Shown piece after piece: positions 1 through 6,179 of a stretch of 12,526 bases of DNA. Position numbers and translations under genes: made by a program. Source of the DNA: a bacterium UBA7470 (GTDB taxonomy: Bacteria; Pseudomonadota; Gammaproteobacteria; Burkholderiales; Burkholderiaceae_C); NCBI GenBank assembly GCA_002479815.1, contig DLPA01000016.1, positions 2,581 to 15,106 of the forward strand. The letters are read 5' to 3'. The notes under the pieces were generated by a model. That model was not told the DNA's origin and did no database searches. It worked only from the letters and a program-made list of their open reading frames with translations. Within the stretch, counting starts at the first letter, position 1, and every line of letters begins with the position of its first letter.

Positions 1-164
1 CCCGGCACGCAGCGCGGCGGGTCGATGTCTTCTAGGCGCACCAGCCATGTGCCTTGGTGGGCGCGGGCATCCAACCAACTCGCCAAGGCCGCAACCAAGG
101 AACCCGCGTGCAGCCAGCCGGTGGGTGATGGGGCAAAGCGCCCACGGTAGGCGGTTGGGTTCAT
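1..164 (-). CDS. gluQ: Glutamyl-Q tRNA(Asp) synthetase, N-terminal part (gene runs off the window)
   Basis: Only the first 54 codons are present; the rest lies before base 1. The protein begins MNPTAYRGRFAPSPTGWLHA, which holds the class I aminoacyl-tRNA synthetase HIGH-type signature in the form typical of glutamyl-tRNA synthetase relatives (APSPTG-x-LHAGSL). It continues with LVAALASWLDAR and VRLEDIDPPRCVPG, where GluQ proteins have an R-(I/L)-ED-(I/V)-D-x-PR motif. GluQ is a truncated GluRS that lacks the anticodon-binding domain and attaches glutamate to queuosine at position 34 of tRNA(Asp). The phrase ending PRCVPG favours GluQ over full-length GltX. The ATG at 162-164 lies 11 bases after the stop of the upstream oxidoreductase gene on the same strand, so the two are probably co-transcribed. 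Confidence 0.9.
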   Translation of the reverse strand, partial: MNPTAYRGRFAPSPTGWLHAGSLVAALASWLDARAHQGTWLVRLEDIDPPRCVP

Positions 165-175
165 CGGCCCTCACA

Positions 176-1291
176 TCAATCAGCCGCCTTGCCCAAGGTG
201 GCTTGTGCCAGCTCTAAACCGGAGATGTAGGCGTTTTCGATGCGGTGGCCTAAGCACCAGTCGCCGCACAAGCCCAGGCCCGCTGCGGCTTCCCAGACGT
301 AGGCTTGGCCCAGTGGGGTTTGGGTTTGGGCGTAGAGCCAGCGATGCACTTCGGCGTGCGTGGGTTCGGCGTGGATGCCTGTGACTTCGGCAAAGGCGCG
401 GCGCAGTTTGGCGGCGACGCGCTCGGGCGTGTCGTTGACGTGCTCTTGCGACCATGCGGGGCTGGCTTGCACCGTCCAGCGTTCGATGTGTTCGCGGCGG
501 GGTTTGCTGTTTTCTCGGGCCAGCCAACTGATGCGGTGGTGGGTGCTGCGGGCGGCGTTCCACTGTGGGCCAAAGCTCGGCAAATCGGGCTGCATGGCTT
601 GGGGGAAGGCCAGCATCAGCGTCCAACAGGGGGCAACGGTGGGCACGCTCAACGCTTGGGTCAAAGGTTGCGCGATGCTGTCGGCTTGATCCAGCCCCGA
701 GGCTTGCAAGAGGCCGAGAGCTTGCGGATGTGGCGTAGCGATCAAAACCCGATCAAAGCCGCCAAATACCTGCTGGGCTTGCGCGTCGGTGGGGTCGTCG
801 GTGTGCAATTGCCAGCCGCCTGCTTTCACGGGGTCGGGGCTGATGCGTTGCACGCGGGTGTTCAGGTGGACGTGGCCCGCATCGGCCAAGGGCTGTGCCC
901 ATGCCCGCACCAGCGCATTCATGCCAGGGGCGGCGACGTAGTGTGCCTCACGCGCTTGGTGAGAGGGGGCTTGGCTGGGTAGGGTGTGACCCAAGGCATC
1001 GAGCACGCGCACGCTGCTGGCGCTCCACGGCACGATCCACTCAGATGCGGTTTGAATGGCGAGGGCGAAACGCGCATCGCGCACGGTGAAGTATTGCGCT
1101 CCGTGGTCAAAGCCGCCAAATGCGGTGTGCCGCGTCGCCATGCGCCCGCCATAGCCACGGCTTTTTTCAAATACCGTGACGTGCTGCCCCGCACGCGCCA
1201 AGGTCAGCGCACAGGTGATGCCCGCCATGCCCGCACCAATCACCGCCACACGCACAGAAGATTCGCCAGAAGAAGAACGAGTAAAAGTCAC
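176..1291 (-). CDS. Renalase-like NAD(P)/FAD-dependent oxidoreductase (COG3380 type)
   Basis: A predicted soluble flavoprotein of 371 residues. An N-terminal Rossmann fold carries the dinucleotide motif GAGMAG (about residues 19-24) and a distal acidic residue in VFEKSRG. GGRMATR (about 48-54) and FDHGAQYFTVRD (about 61-72) follow, both typical of the renalase/amine-oxidase-like family COG3380. The C-terminal GLGLCGDWCLGHRIENAYISG is the second FAD-contacting segment. The substrate is unknown: family members include renalase, which oxidises off-form dihydronicotinamides, but most bacterial copies are uncharacterised. I chose the GTG start at 1289-1291 because AAGGTGGTGATT lies directly before it, almost the full anti-Shine-Dalgarno complement. 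GTG codons at 1300 and 1297 are in frame but sit inside that site. The stop is 11 bases before gluQ. The gene is divergent from transaldolase. Confidence 0.88.
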   Translation of the reverse strand: MTFTRSSSGESSVRVAVIGAGMAGITCALTLARAGQHVTVFEKSRGYGGRMATRHTAFGGFDHGAQYFTVRDARFALAIQTASEWIVPWSASSVRVLDALGHTLPSQAPSHQAREAHYVAAPGMNALVRAWAQPLADAGHVHLNTRVQRISPDPVKAGGWQLHTDDPTDAQAQQVFGGFDRVLIATPHPQALGLLQASGLDQADSIAQPLTQALSVPTVAPCWTLMLAFPQAMQPDLPSFGPQWNAARSTHHRISWLARENSKPRREHIERWTVQASPAWSQEHVNDTPERVAAKLRRAFAEVTGIHAEPTHAEVHRWLYAQTQTPLGQAYVWEAAAGLGLCGDWCLGHRIENAYISGLELAQATLGKAAD

Positions 1292-1296
1292 AATCA

Positions 1297-1303
1297 CCAC
1301 CTT
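1297..1303 (-). promoter_or_regulatory. Strong ribosome binding site that sets the oxidoreductase start
   Basis: Read on the minus strand this is AAGGTGG, continuing into TGATT and then GTG. It differs by one base from the ideal AAGGAGGTGAT and has a 5-base spacer. This supports the GTG at 1291 over the longer in-frame GTG starts at 1297 and 1300. Confidence 0.6.
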
Positions 1304-1344
1304 GCTTTATCAGGTTGAACAACACCCAGCCACTGTAACGCACC

Positions 1345-1368
1345 CGCCAGGGGGGCAGTTGTCTGGCG
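1345..1368. repeat. Short inverted repeat between the oxidoreductase and transaldolase genes
   Basis: CGCCAG (1345-1350) and CTGGCG (1363-1368) are perfect 6-base arms around a 12-base loop in the divergent intergenic region. There is no T-tract on either side, so it is not an obvious terminator. It could be an operator half-site pair or chance in GC-rich DNA. Confidence 0.3.
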
Positions 1369-1380
1369 TTTGTATCACCA

Positions 1381-1416
1381 TTGACATTGAAGCAATGCGT
1401 TTTTTATTCAGATAAT
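1381..1416 (+). promoter_or_regulatory. Candidate sigma-70 promoter of transaldolase, very close to the ATG
   Basis: A perfect -35 hexamer TTGACA occupies 1381-1386. With an 18-base spacer it pairs with TATTCA at 1405-1410. Alternatively the adjacent TTGAAG (1387-1392) pairs, again over 18 bases, with the better -10 GATAAT at 1411-1416. Either arrangement starts transcription within roughly 0-6 bases of the ATG at 1423. No convincing Shine-Dalgarno sequence separates the -10 from the ATG, which fits a leaderless or near-leaderless mRNA. The hexamers are seen; the start point is inferred. Confidence 0.45.
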
Positions 1417-1422
1417 ACAGAG

Positions 1423-2370
1423 ATGAACCAACTCGACACCCTCAAATCTTTCACCACCGTGGTCGCCGATACGGGCGATTTTTTACAAATTGCGCAATAC
1501 CAGCCCCGAGATGCGACGACGAATCCGTCGCTGATTCTCAAAGCGGTGCAAAAGCACGAGTACGCGCCGCTGTTGGCGCAGACCTTGGCCCAATTCGGTC
1601 AACGTGATCTGGGCGAGATCATGGACAGGCTGCTGGTGCGTTTTGGCTGCGAAATCCTGACGCACATTCCGGGTCGCGTTTCCACCGAAGTCGATGCCCG
1701 CCTGAGTTTTGACACCAACGCCACCGTGATCCGCGCCCAGCGCTTGATCGAGCTGTACCAAGCCGAAGGCATTCACATCGACCGCGTGCTCATCAAAATT
1801 GCAGCCACATGGGAAGGCATACAAGCCGCCGCGCAATTGGAGCGCGAGGGCATTCACACCAATTTGACGCTGCTGTTCTCGTTTGCCCAAGCGGTGGCCT
1901 GCGGTCAGGCCAAGGTGCAACTGATTTCGCCTTTCGTCGGACGCATCTACGATTGGTACAAAAAGCAAGCCGGCGCGTCCTGGGACGAGGCCGCACGCGC
2001 AGGCGCGAACGATCCGGGCGTGCAATCGGTGACGCGGATTTACAACTTCTATAAAAAATACGGCATCGCCACTGAAGTCATGGGCGCGAGCTTTCGCAAC
2101 GTCGGCCAAATCACCGCGCTGGCGGGTTGCGATTTGTTGACCATCGCCCCCGAACTGTTGGCACAACTGGCCGCCACCGACGCGCCTTTGAGCCGCGCAT
2201 TAGATGCACAAGCCGCGCCCGCTTTGGATCTTCCTTTTGTGCAGTACGACGAAGCGGGCTTCCGTTACGCCCTCAACGAGGATGCGATGGCGACCGAAAA
2301 ATTAGCCGAAGGCATACGCGCTTTCGCTGCCGACACCTTCAAATTGGAAGCATTGATGCGGACGGCGTGA
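1423..2370 (+). CDS. tal: Transaldolase, TalA/TalB type
   Basis: This 315-residue cytoplasmic enzyme of the non-oxidative pentose phosphate pathway moves a dihydroxyacetone unit between sedoheptulose 7-phosphate and glyceraldehyde 3-phosphate. The length matches E. coli TalB (about 317). The start MNQLDTLKSFTTVVADTGDF aligns with the conserved family N-terminus, so I place it at 1423; the frame is open further upstream only to a TTG at 1381. DATTNPSLIL (residues 30-39) is the conserved substrate-site strand. The Schiff-base lysine is K125 in VLIKIAATWEG, followed by NLTLLFSFAQA, ISPFVGRIYDWYK and the GASFRN phosphate-binding segment. All expected motifs are intact. The gene stands alone, and its last 32 bases overlap the convergent Tgl-like gene. 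Confidence 0.97.
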   Translation: MNQLDTLKSFTTVVADTGDFLQIAQYQPRDATTNPSLILKAVQKHEYAPLLAQTLAQFGQRDLGEIMDRLLVRFGCEILTHIPGRVSTEVDARLSFDTNATVIRAQRLIELYQAEGIHIDRVLIKIAATWEGIQAAAQLEREGIHTNLTLLFSFAQAVACGQAKVQLISPFVGRIYDWYKKQAGASWDEAARAGANDPGVQSVTRIYNFYKKYGIATEVMGASFRNVGQITALAGCDLLTIAPELLAQLAATDAPLSRALDAQAAPALDLPFVQYDEAGFRYALNEDAMATEKLAEGIRAFAADTFKLEALMRTA

Positions 2371-3667
2371 ACTGTTGCAGCAGCGTGGCCGCATCGGTGC
2401 TTGTCCCCGTTTGCAGCCATGCGTAAGGCTGCGACTGCGGGCGAGCTTGTGGATGGTGTGCCGCTTCATGAGGCAAGGCGGGCAGGTCGATGCGAGCGTG
2501 TTCAGGGCAGACCCAGCGCAGGTGCTCGCGGGTGGCATCAATACAGCCCCCCTCGGCATACACCCCACGCCCATCGCGGTAGCGCATCATGCGCTGCAAA
2601 ATCCGCTCCCGTTCGGCGTGTGCGGCAGCATTGCCCGCGTCCAATCCGGCTTGCAGTGCTGCCATCTTGGCCCACACGATGGTTTCATCCAGTTGCGGCT
2701 CGGCGGTGGCTGTCGTCGCCGCACAGACTGCTTCGCGCCAGTAGTAAATCTCTAGGCACTTGTGTTCTAAGGTGTAGTGCGATTGGGGCCGCCAAAAGTC
2801 GGTGAATCGGCCTTGGCCCAAATAGACCACCCATGACCCCTCAAAGCCCACCACATCTGCCGATGCCTCATCAGGATTGCGAAACCAAACGCGGTCACCG
2901 GGCACGTAATAGTGCATGGGCAAAGGTTGCTCTAGGCTGCCGACCTCGGTCAAAAACGCGTCATGAAATCTGCCCGAGGCAATGGCTTTGATGCGCCAAG
3001 TGTGCTCCAATTGTTTGAGCAGGCTCGGGTTGAAGTTTTTGAGCGTCTGCGCCAGCCCCAACAAGAGCACGTACTCGGTGGCGCGGTAACAAGAAAACGA
3101 AAACAACTCCCCCGACACGCTAGGCTGAGTCGCCAAGGTCAGCGCCTCGATCAATTCGGCTTGCGGGCGCAGGGTAAAGCCGGTGTCTTCGGCATACGTC
3201 CAATGCTGGGTGGGTCGCTCGGCTGACTCGGTGGCAAATGCCAAGGTGGTGCGCTCGCCAGCGGCACAGGTGTTTTTGCGGGCATCGACATGGGCACACA
3301 GCTCATCAAAGCTGGGAAACACATGCTCCACGGGCGAGGCCAGCAAGGCCAGTGCGATTTCCAGCTCTCGGGTACAGGGGCGATCTTGCAAGCGATGCAC
3401 CGTGTCCAAGGTGCTGTAATCGGGGGTGAGCGCGTGCCACGCCTCGCGGGTCAAGCGGTAACGCCAGCCATCGACACAGGGCTGCACGTCCAACCAACGA
3501 ATGTCCAAACCATGCGCTTGCAGCCAATGCGAAACTTGTGCGGCTTGCGCCCGCTGCACATAACGCGGACTCAAAGGCCAATCATGACGCAAGACCACGC
3601 CTGCAATCGGCGGCTCGTGTTGGGTGGGGACAACTGCATCAGGCGCATGGTGAGCAAACTGGGGCAT
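2339..3667 (-). CDS. Tgl-like (protein-glutamine gamma-glutamyltransferase-related) protein of unknown activity
   Basis: A 442-residue protein with no signal peptide or membrane segment. I chose the ATG at 3665-3667 because AAGGAG stands 8 bases upstream; the open frame continues to 3730 without such support. Residues about 115-292 resemble, from memory, the Bacillus subtilis spore-coat transglutaminase Tgl: FPSFDEL (117-123), GELFSFSCYRATEYVLLLGL (186-205), then VPGDRVWFRNPD (255-266) and FEGSWVVYLGQGRF (275-288). C193 aligns with the Tgl nucleophile Cys116. The residue before it is Ser instead of Glu115, S278 stands where Tgl has Glu187, and F291 where Tgl has His200. The N-terminal 110 and C-terminal 150 residues are extra compared with Tgl (245 residues); the tail has several Cys and His residues and a helical, charged stretch around 340-362. 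Transglutaminase activity is therefore doubtful. The 3' end overlaps the end of tal by 32 bases. Confidence 0.75.
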   Translation of the reverse strand: MPQFAHHAPDAVVPTQHEPPIAGVVLRHDWPLSPRYVQRAQAAQVSHWLQAHGLDIRWLDVQPCVDGWRYRLTREAWHALTPDYSTLDTVHRLQDRPCTRELEIALALLASPVEHVFPSFDELCAHVDARKNTCAAGERTTLAFATESAERPTQHWTYAEDTGFTLRPQAELIEALTLATQPSVSGELFSFSCYRATEYVLLLGLAQTLKNFNPSLLKQLEHTWRIKAIASGRFHDAFLTEVGSLEQPLPMHYYVPGDRVWFRNPDEASADVVGFEGSWVVYLGQGRFTDFWRPQSHYTLEHKCLEIYYWREAVCAATTATAEPQLDETIVWAKMAALQAGLDAGNAAAHAERERILQRMMRYRDGRGVYAEGGCIDATREHLRWVCPEHARIDLPALPHEAAHHPQARPQSQPYAWLQTGTSTDAATLLQQFTPSASMLPI

Positions 3668-3675
3668 CCAACGAT

Positions 3676-3681
3676 CTCCTT
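3676..3681 (-). promoter_or_regulatory. Ribosome binding site that sets the Tgl-like start
   Basis: AAGGAG on the minus strand with an 8-base spacer to the ATG at 3667. It removes 21 codons from the longest open frame, and those codons show no family resemblance. Confidence 0.65.
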
Positions 3682-3767
3682 GGCTGTGGTGCAGGTGGCA
3701 CACATACCCCAACAGCACAGTGCTTATCAAAAATCACTATTTGAACGAGGAGAAGATGTTTGGACTA

Positions 3768-3782
3768 CTAGGGAAAACCTAG
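3768..3782. repeat. Small palindrome CTAGG-GAAAA-CCTAG upstream of the Tgl-like gene
   Basis: Perfect 5-base arms around a GAAAA loop, about 100 bases upstream of the Tgl-like ATG. The size suits a dimeric regulator half-site pair better than a terminator, since no T-tract follows on either strand. It also lies inside a nine-codon plus-strand frame (3756-3782) preceded by GAGGAG. No known operator is assigned. Confidence 0.3.
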
Positions 3783-3848
3783 GCGTTTGCAGGACTCAGT
3801 CGCCACTTTGGGCAATATCGCACACCCGCCAGTTCGGCGTGATGCTTT

Positions 3849-4049
3849 TTACACGACTCGTTTGCGACGCGGTCCACGGCGCAAGATCACGCGTTCGACT
3901 ACGTCTAACGGAATGTGGTGCTGTTGAGCCAATGCCAAGGCTTGATGTCGTTGTCCGCGAGAGAACAGATACAGCACTTCATGCACCATCCGTGCTGTCG
4001 TTTGGTTCGGGCGACCCAAATTTGCATCGGATCCCAATGTAGACTTCAT
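3849..4049 (-). CDS. Small basic hypothetical protein (66 residues)
   Basis: I do not recognise a named family. After about 15 residues the predicted protein reads as two or three amphipathic helices (TARMVHEVLYLFSRGQRHQA, ALALAQQHHIPLDVVERVIL) and ends in the very basic RRGPRRKRVV. The pattern of a helix, a short repeat rich in A and L, the phrase IP-x-x-V-x-x-R-V and a basic tail recalls short uncharacterised Burkholderiales proteins, from memory only. That composition makes it more likely real than a chance frame. No Shine-Dalgarno sequence precedes the ATG, and no better start exists in frame. DNA or RNA binding would suit the charge but is a guess. It lies between the ABC ATPase gene (175 bases upstream) and the Tgl-like gene (181 bases downstream), all on the minus strand. 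Confidence 0.45.
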   Translation of the reverse strand: MKSTLGSDANLGRPNQTTARMVHEVLYLFSRGQRHQALALAQQHHIPLDVVERVILRRGPRRKRVV

Positions 4050-4224
4050 AAAAATATGGTTGGGAAGAAGGAGAGGGGGGGGTGAAATGTCAAAGCGCTT
4101 GCGCGGTACGCGGCATCGTACAAGTCAGGCGGCGTGCAACAGCAGCGTTATCTTGGTTTCGCGCATCAAAAATGAGAGATATGTGCAGTCAATCACACAT
4201 CTGATTGAAAAGCACCCTATCAGC
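4050..4224. other. Intergenic stretch without a supported gene
   Basis: It holds a run of eight G (4075-4082) and, on the minus strand, a perfect TTGACA (4088-4093) with no matching -10 at 16-18 bases. A plus-strand frame (4087-4254, 55 codons) is open but looks like no known protein. I see no terminator for the ABC ATPase gene. Confidence 0.4.
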
Positions 4225-5343
4225 TCAGAGGCTGTGCTGTGTGACGGGCAATAAAGGGGCGGGAGGTGTTCCTGGCCCAGCTCCTCGCGCAAAGGTGACG
4301 ACGTGATCGACTTGTGCACGGATGCCTATCCATTCACCAACGGCATGATTGTGGTGTGAGGGGACATGGGTCATGACCACTTCCCCACTGGACAAGCGCA
4401 GGGTATACAAAAATTCGGAGCCACGAAACGCTTTGCGAATGATTTCTGCTTTGACTGGGGCATGGTCGTCGTGAACGATGTCATCGGCTCGCAGCAGTAC
4501 GTCGCACAGGCCCGCTTCGTAGGCGGTTGGCAAGGGGCATTCTTCGACATCTTGCAATGCGCCCAAGGGCGTTTGTACGCTCACCTCATGGCCTGCCAAG
4601 CGAATTTGAGCGGGGGCAAATACGCCATGTCCGATGAACTCGGCGACGAAGCGCGTCGCGGGGCGGTGGTACAGCGCATAGGCATCGTCCCACTGATGCA
4701 AGTGGCCTTGGTGCATGACACCGATGACATCGCCCATGGCAAATGCTTCCAGCTGATCGTGTGTGACCAGTAAGGCTGTGGCACCCGCAGATTTCAAGAT
4801 GGCACGAACCTCATGCGCCAGACGTTCACGCAGATCGACATCCAAATTAGAAAAAGGCTCATCCAGCAACAGCAAGCGGGGTTGTGGCGCCAAGGCACGG
4901 GCCAAGGCCACTCGTTGCTGTTGTCCGCCTGATAACTCGTGGGGATAACGCGCCTGCATCCCTTCCAAGCCCACCAAGGCCAACACTTCTTGCACGCGCT
5001 GCAAACGCTGGGACTTGGGCTGATGGTTCAGACCAAAGGCGATGTTGCGTCCCACGTCTAAATGCGGAAACAAGGCGTAATCTTGAAACACCATGCCGAT
5101 GCGACGCTGTTCGGCGGGGATGTGCTGCTGAAGGCTGCTGACCGTTTCGTGCGCAATTGTGATTTGGCCTGTACTGACGCGCTCCAGTCCCGCCACCGCC
5201 CGCAACAAAGTGGTTTTTCCACACCCTGAAGGGCCGATCAACACGCCAATATCACCTGCGCGTAGGCCCAAAGTCACGCCATCGACGGCGGACTGTACCG
5301 CGCCAGGATAACGAATCGACAAATTGGAAACTGAAAGGAACAT
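4225..5343 (-). CDS. ABC transporter ATP-binding protein, FbpC-like (iron(III)/spermidine-putrescine importer class)
   Basis: This 372-residue ATPase should energise a periplasmic-binding-protein importer at the cytoplasmic face. The nucleotide-binding domain is complete: Walker A GPSGCGKTT (37-45), Q-loop VFQDYALFPHL (Q87), signature LSGGQQQR (137-144), Walker B LLLLDE (157-162), D-loop SNLD (165-168) and switch histidine H195 in THDQ. From about residue 240 a C-terminal TOBE-like regulatory region follows (VLLRADDIV, AFRGSEFLYTL). The overall form is closest to FbpC-type ferric-iron ATPases, but polyamine or molybdate relatives share this plan and the substrate cannot be read from this subunit. 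No permease or binding protein gene is in the window, so it may be an orphan ATPase or have distant partners. It starts 36 bases after the GST stop with no clear Shine-Dalgarno sequence, so translation may depend on readthrough from GST. Confidence 0.9.
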   Translation of the reverse strand: MFLSVSNLSIRYPGAVQSAVDGVTLGLRAGDIGVLIGPSGCGKTTLLRAVAGLERVSTGQITIAHETVSSLQQHIPAEQRRIGMVFQDYALFPHLDVGRNIAFGLNHQPKSQRLQRVQEVLALVGLEGMQARYPHELSGGQQQRVALARALAPQPRLLLLDEPFSNLDVDLRERLAHEVRAILKSAGATALLVTHDQLEAFAMGDVIGVMHQGHLHQWDDAYALYHRPATRFVAEFIGHGVFAPAQIRLAGHEVSVQTPLGALQDVEECPLPTAYEAGLCDVLLRADDIVHDDHAPVKAEIIRKAFRGSEFLYTLRLSSGEVVMTHVPSHHNHAVGEWIGIRAQVDHVVTFARGAGPGTPPAPLLPVTQHSL

Positions 5344-5366
5344 AGGGCGGGATTGTAGGGCGGGAT
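5343..5366. repeat. Tandem 13-base repeat between the GST and ABC ATPase genes
   Basis: TAGGGCGGGAT occurs at 5343-5353 and again at 5356-5366, a 13-base period. It fills most of the 36-base gap where the ATPase ribosome binding site should be. It may be a replication-slippage product; no function is evident. Confidence 0.4.
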
Positions 5367-5379
5367 CGGGCTGGGTGGT

Positions 5380-6087
5380 TTACCGCCCTTGGCGATAGGG
5401 TTCTTCAAAGTCCAAAAACTCTTGTTCGGCCAAGGCTTGTTCCACCCATGCTGCCACGCCTTTGCTGGCCCAAACGCTGGCCATGTACGCGGCGGCGGTG
5501 TCGTTGACGGGCAGGGCATAGGTATGCAAGCGACCCACGACGGGGGCGTAGTAGGCATCGGCAATGCTGAAGTCCCCAAACAGGAAGGGGCCACCGCTGG
5601 CGGCCAAGGCATCTTGCCACAAGGTTTCGATACGGGCGACATCGGCTTGTACGCCAGCGTGTTGGGCCCAAATACGCTGTCCCACTTCGGGCAGGTGCGC
5701 TTCGATGTTTTGGGGGCAGTGGCTGCGTAGGTTGCCAAACCCACTGTGCATCTCGGCGCAGAGGCTGCGGGCACGCGCACGGGCGTGAGCTTGGCGGGGC
5801 CAAAGGGCCAGATCGGGGTACAGCTCGGCCACATATTCGGCAATGGCCAAGGTATCCCACACGGCAAAGCCTTGGTCGATCAAGGTGGGCACACGACCTG
5901 TGGGGGTGTAGGTGGCGATGCCTTGTTTGAATTTGGATTCGGGGGTGAATCCGTCAAAGCGGATCATGATTTCTTCAAATGGAATGCCAAACTGTGTCAG
6001 CAGTACCCACGGCCGCATGGACCAGGAGGAGTAGTTTTTATTACCGATGACGAGTTGCAAGCGTGGGGACGAGGAGGTGTCAGACAT
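5380..6087 (-). CDS. Glutathione S-transferase family protein
   Basis: A 235-residue cytosolic protein of usual GST length. The N-terminal thioredoxin-like domain begins LQLVIGNKNYSSWSMRPWVL, with the serine-rich N-terminus of helix 1 (S20, S21, S23) where catalytic serine GSTs activate glutathione. The cis-proline is P67 in GRVPTLI, and DTLAIAEYVAELYP (78-91) corresponds to the glutathione-contacting (E/D)S-x-AI helix with Thr in place of Ser. The C-terminal helical domain contains FLFGDFSIADAYYAPVV, the conserved N-capping GD-x-(S/T)-IAD box. I chose the ATG at 6085-6087 by this homology and a GAGAG 10 bases upstream; the frame is open to 6234, inside the divergent neighbour. The substrate is unknown; stress detoxification is the general role. 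Probably first gene of an operon with the ABC ATPase. Confidence 0.92.
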   Translation of the reverse strand: MSDTSSSPRLQLVIGNKNYSSWSMRPWVLLTQFGIPFEEIMIRFDGFTPESKFKQGIATYTPTGRVPTLIDQGFAVWDTLAIAEYVAELYPDLALWPRQAHARARARSLCAEMHSGFGNLRSHCPQNIEAHLPEVGQRIWAQHAGVQADVARIETLWQDALAASGGPFLFGDFSIADAYYAPVVGRLHTYALPVNDTAAAYMASVWASKGVAAWVEQALAEQEFLDFEEPYRQGR

Positions 6088-6179
6088 ACAAATATGGCTC
6101 TCATGAACGAAGCGTGGAAGAGGTGGATGGTAGCGGCATAGAATGAGTTTCCCTTGATCCACTTTCAGGAGAGATTGTG

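Noticed and set aside
305..982. Plus-strand frame of 225 codons opposite the oxidoreductase gene
   Set aside because: Its product is low-complexity and rich in Gly, Arg and His. It is antisense to a gene with clear FAD motifs and reflects GC-rich codon use.
1483..2166. Minus-strand frame of 227 codons opposite transaldolase
   Set aside because: Entirely inside an intact, strongly conserved gene; the product resembles no protein.
4087..4254. Plus-strand frame of 55 codons beginning MSKRLRGTRHRTSQ, with a purine-rich stretch upstream
   Set aside because: The AAGGAG-like stretch is about 14 bases from the ATG, the end runs into the ABC ATPase gene, and no family is recognisable.
6116..6144. 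Promoter for the hydrolase gene with -10 TAGAAT at 6139
   Set aside because: No acceptable -35 hexamer lies 16-18 bases upstream; the match is too weak to list.
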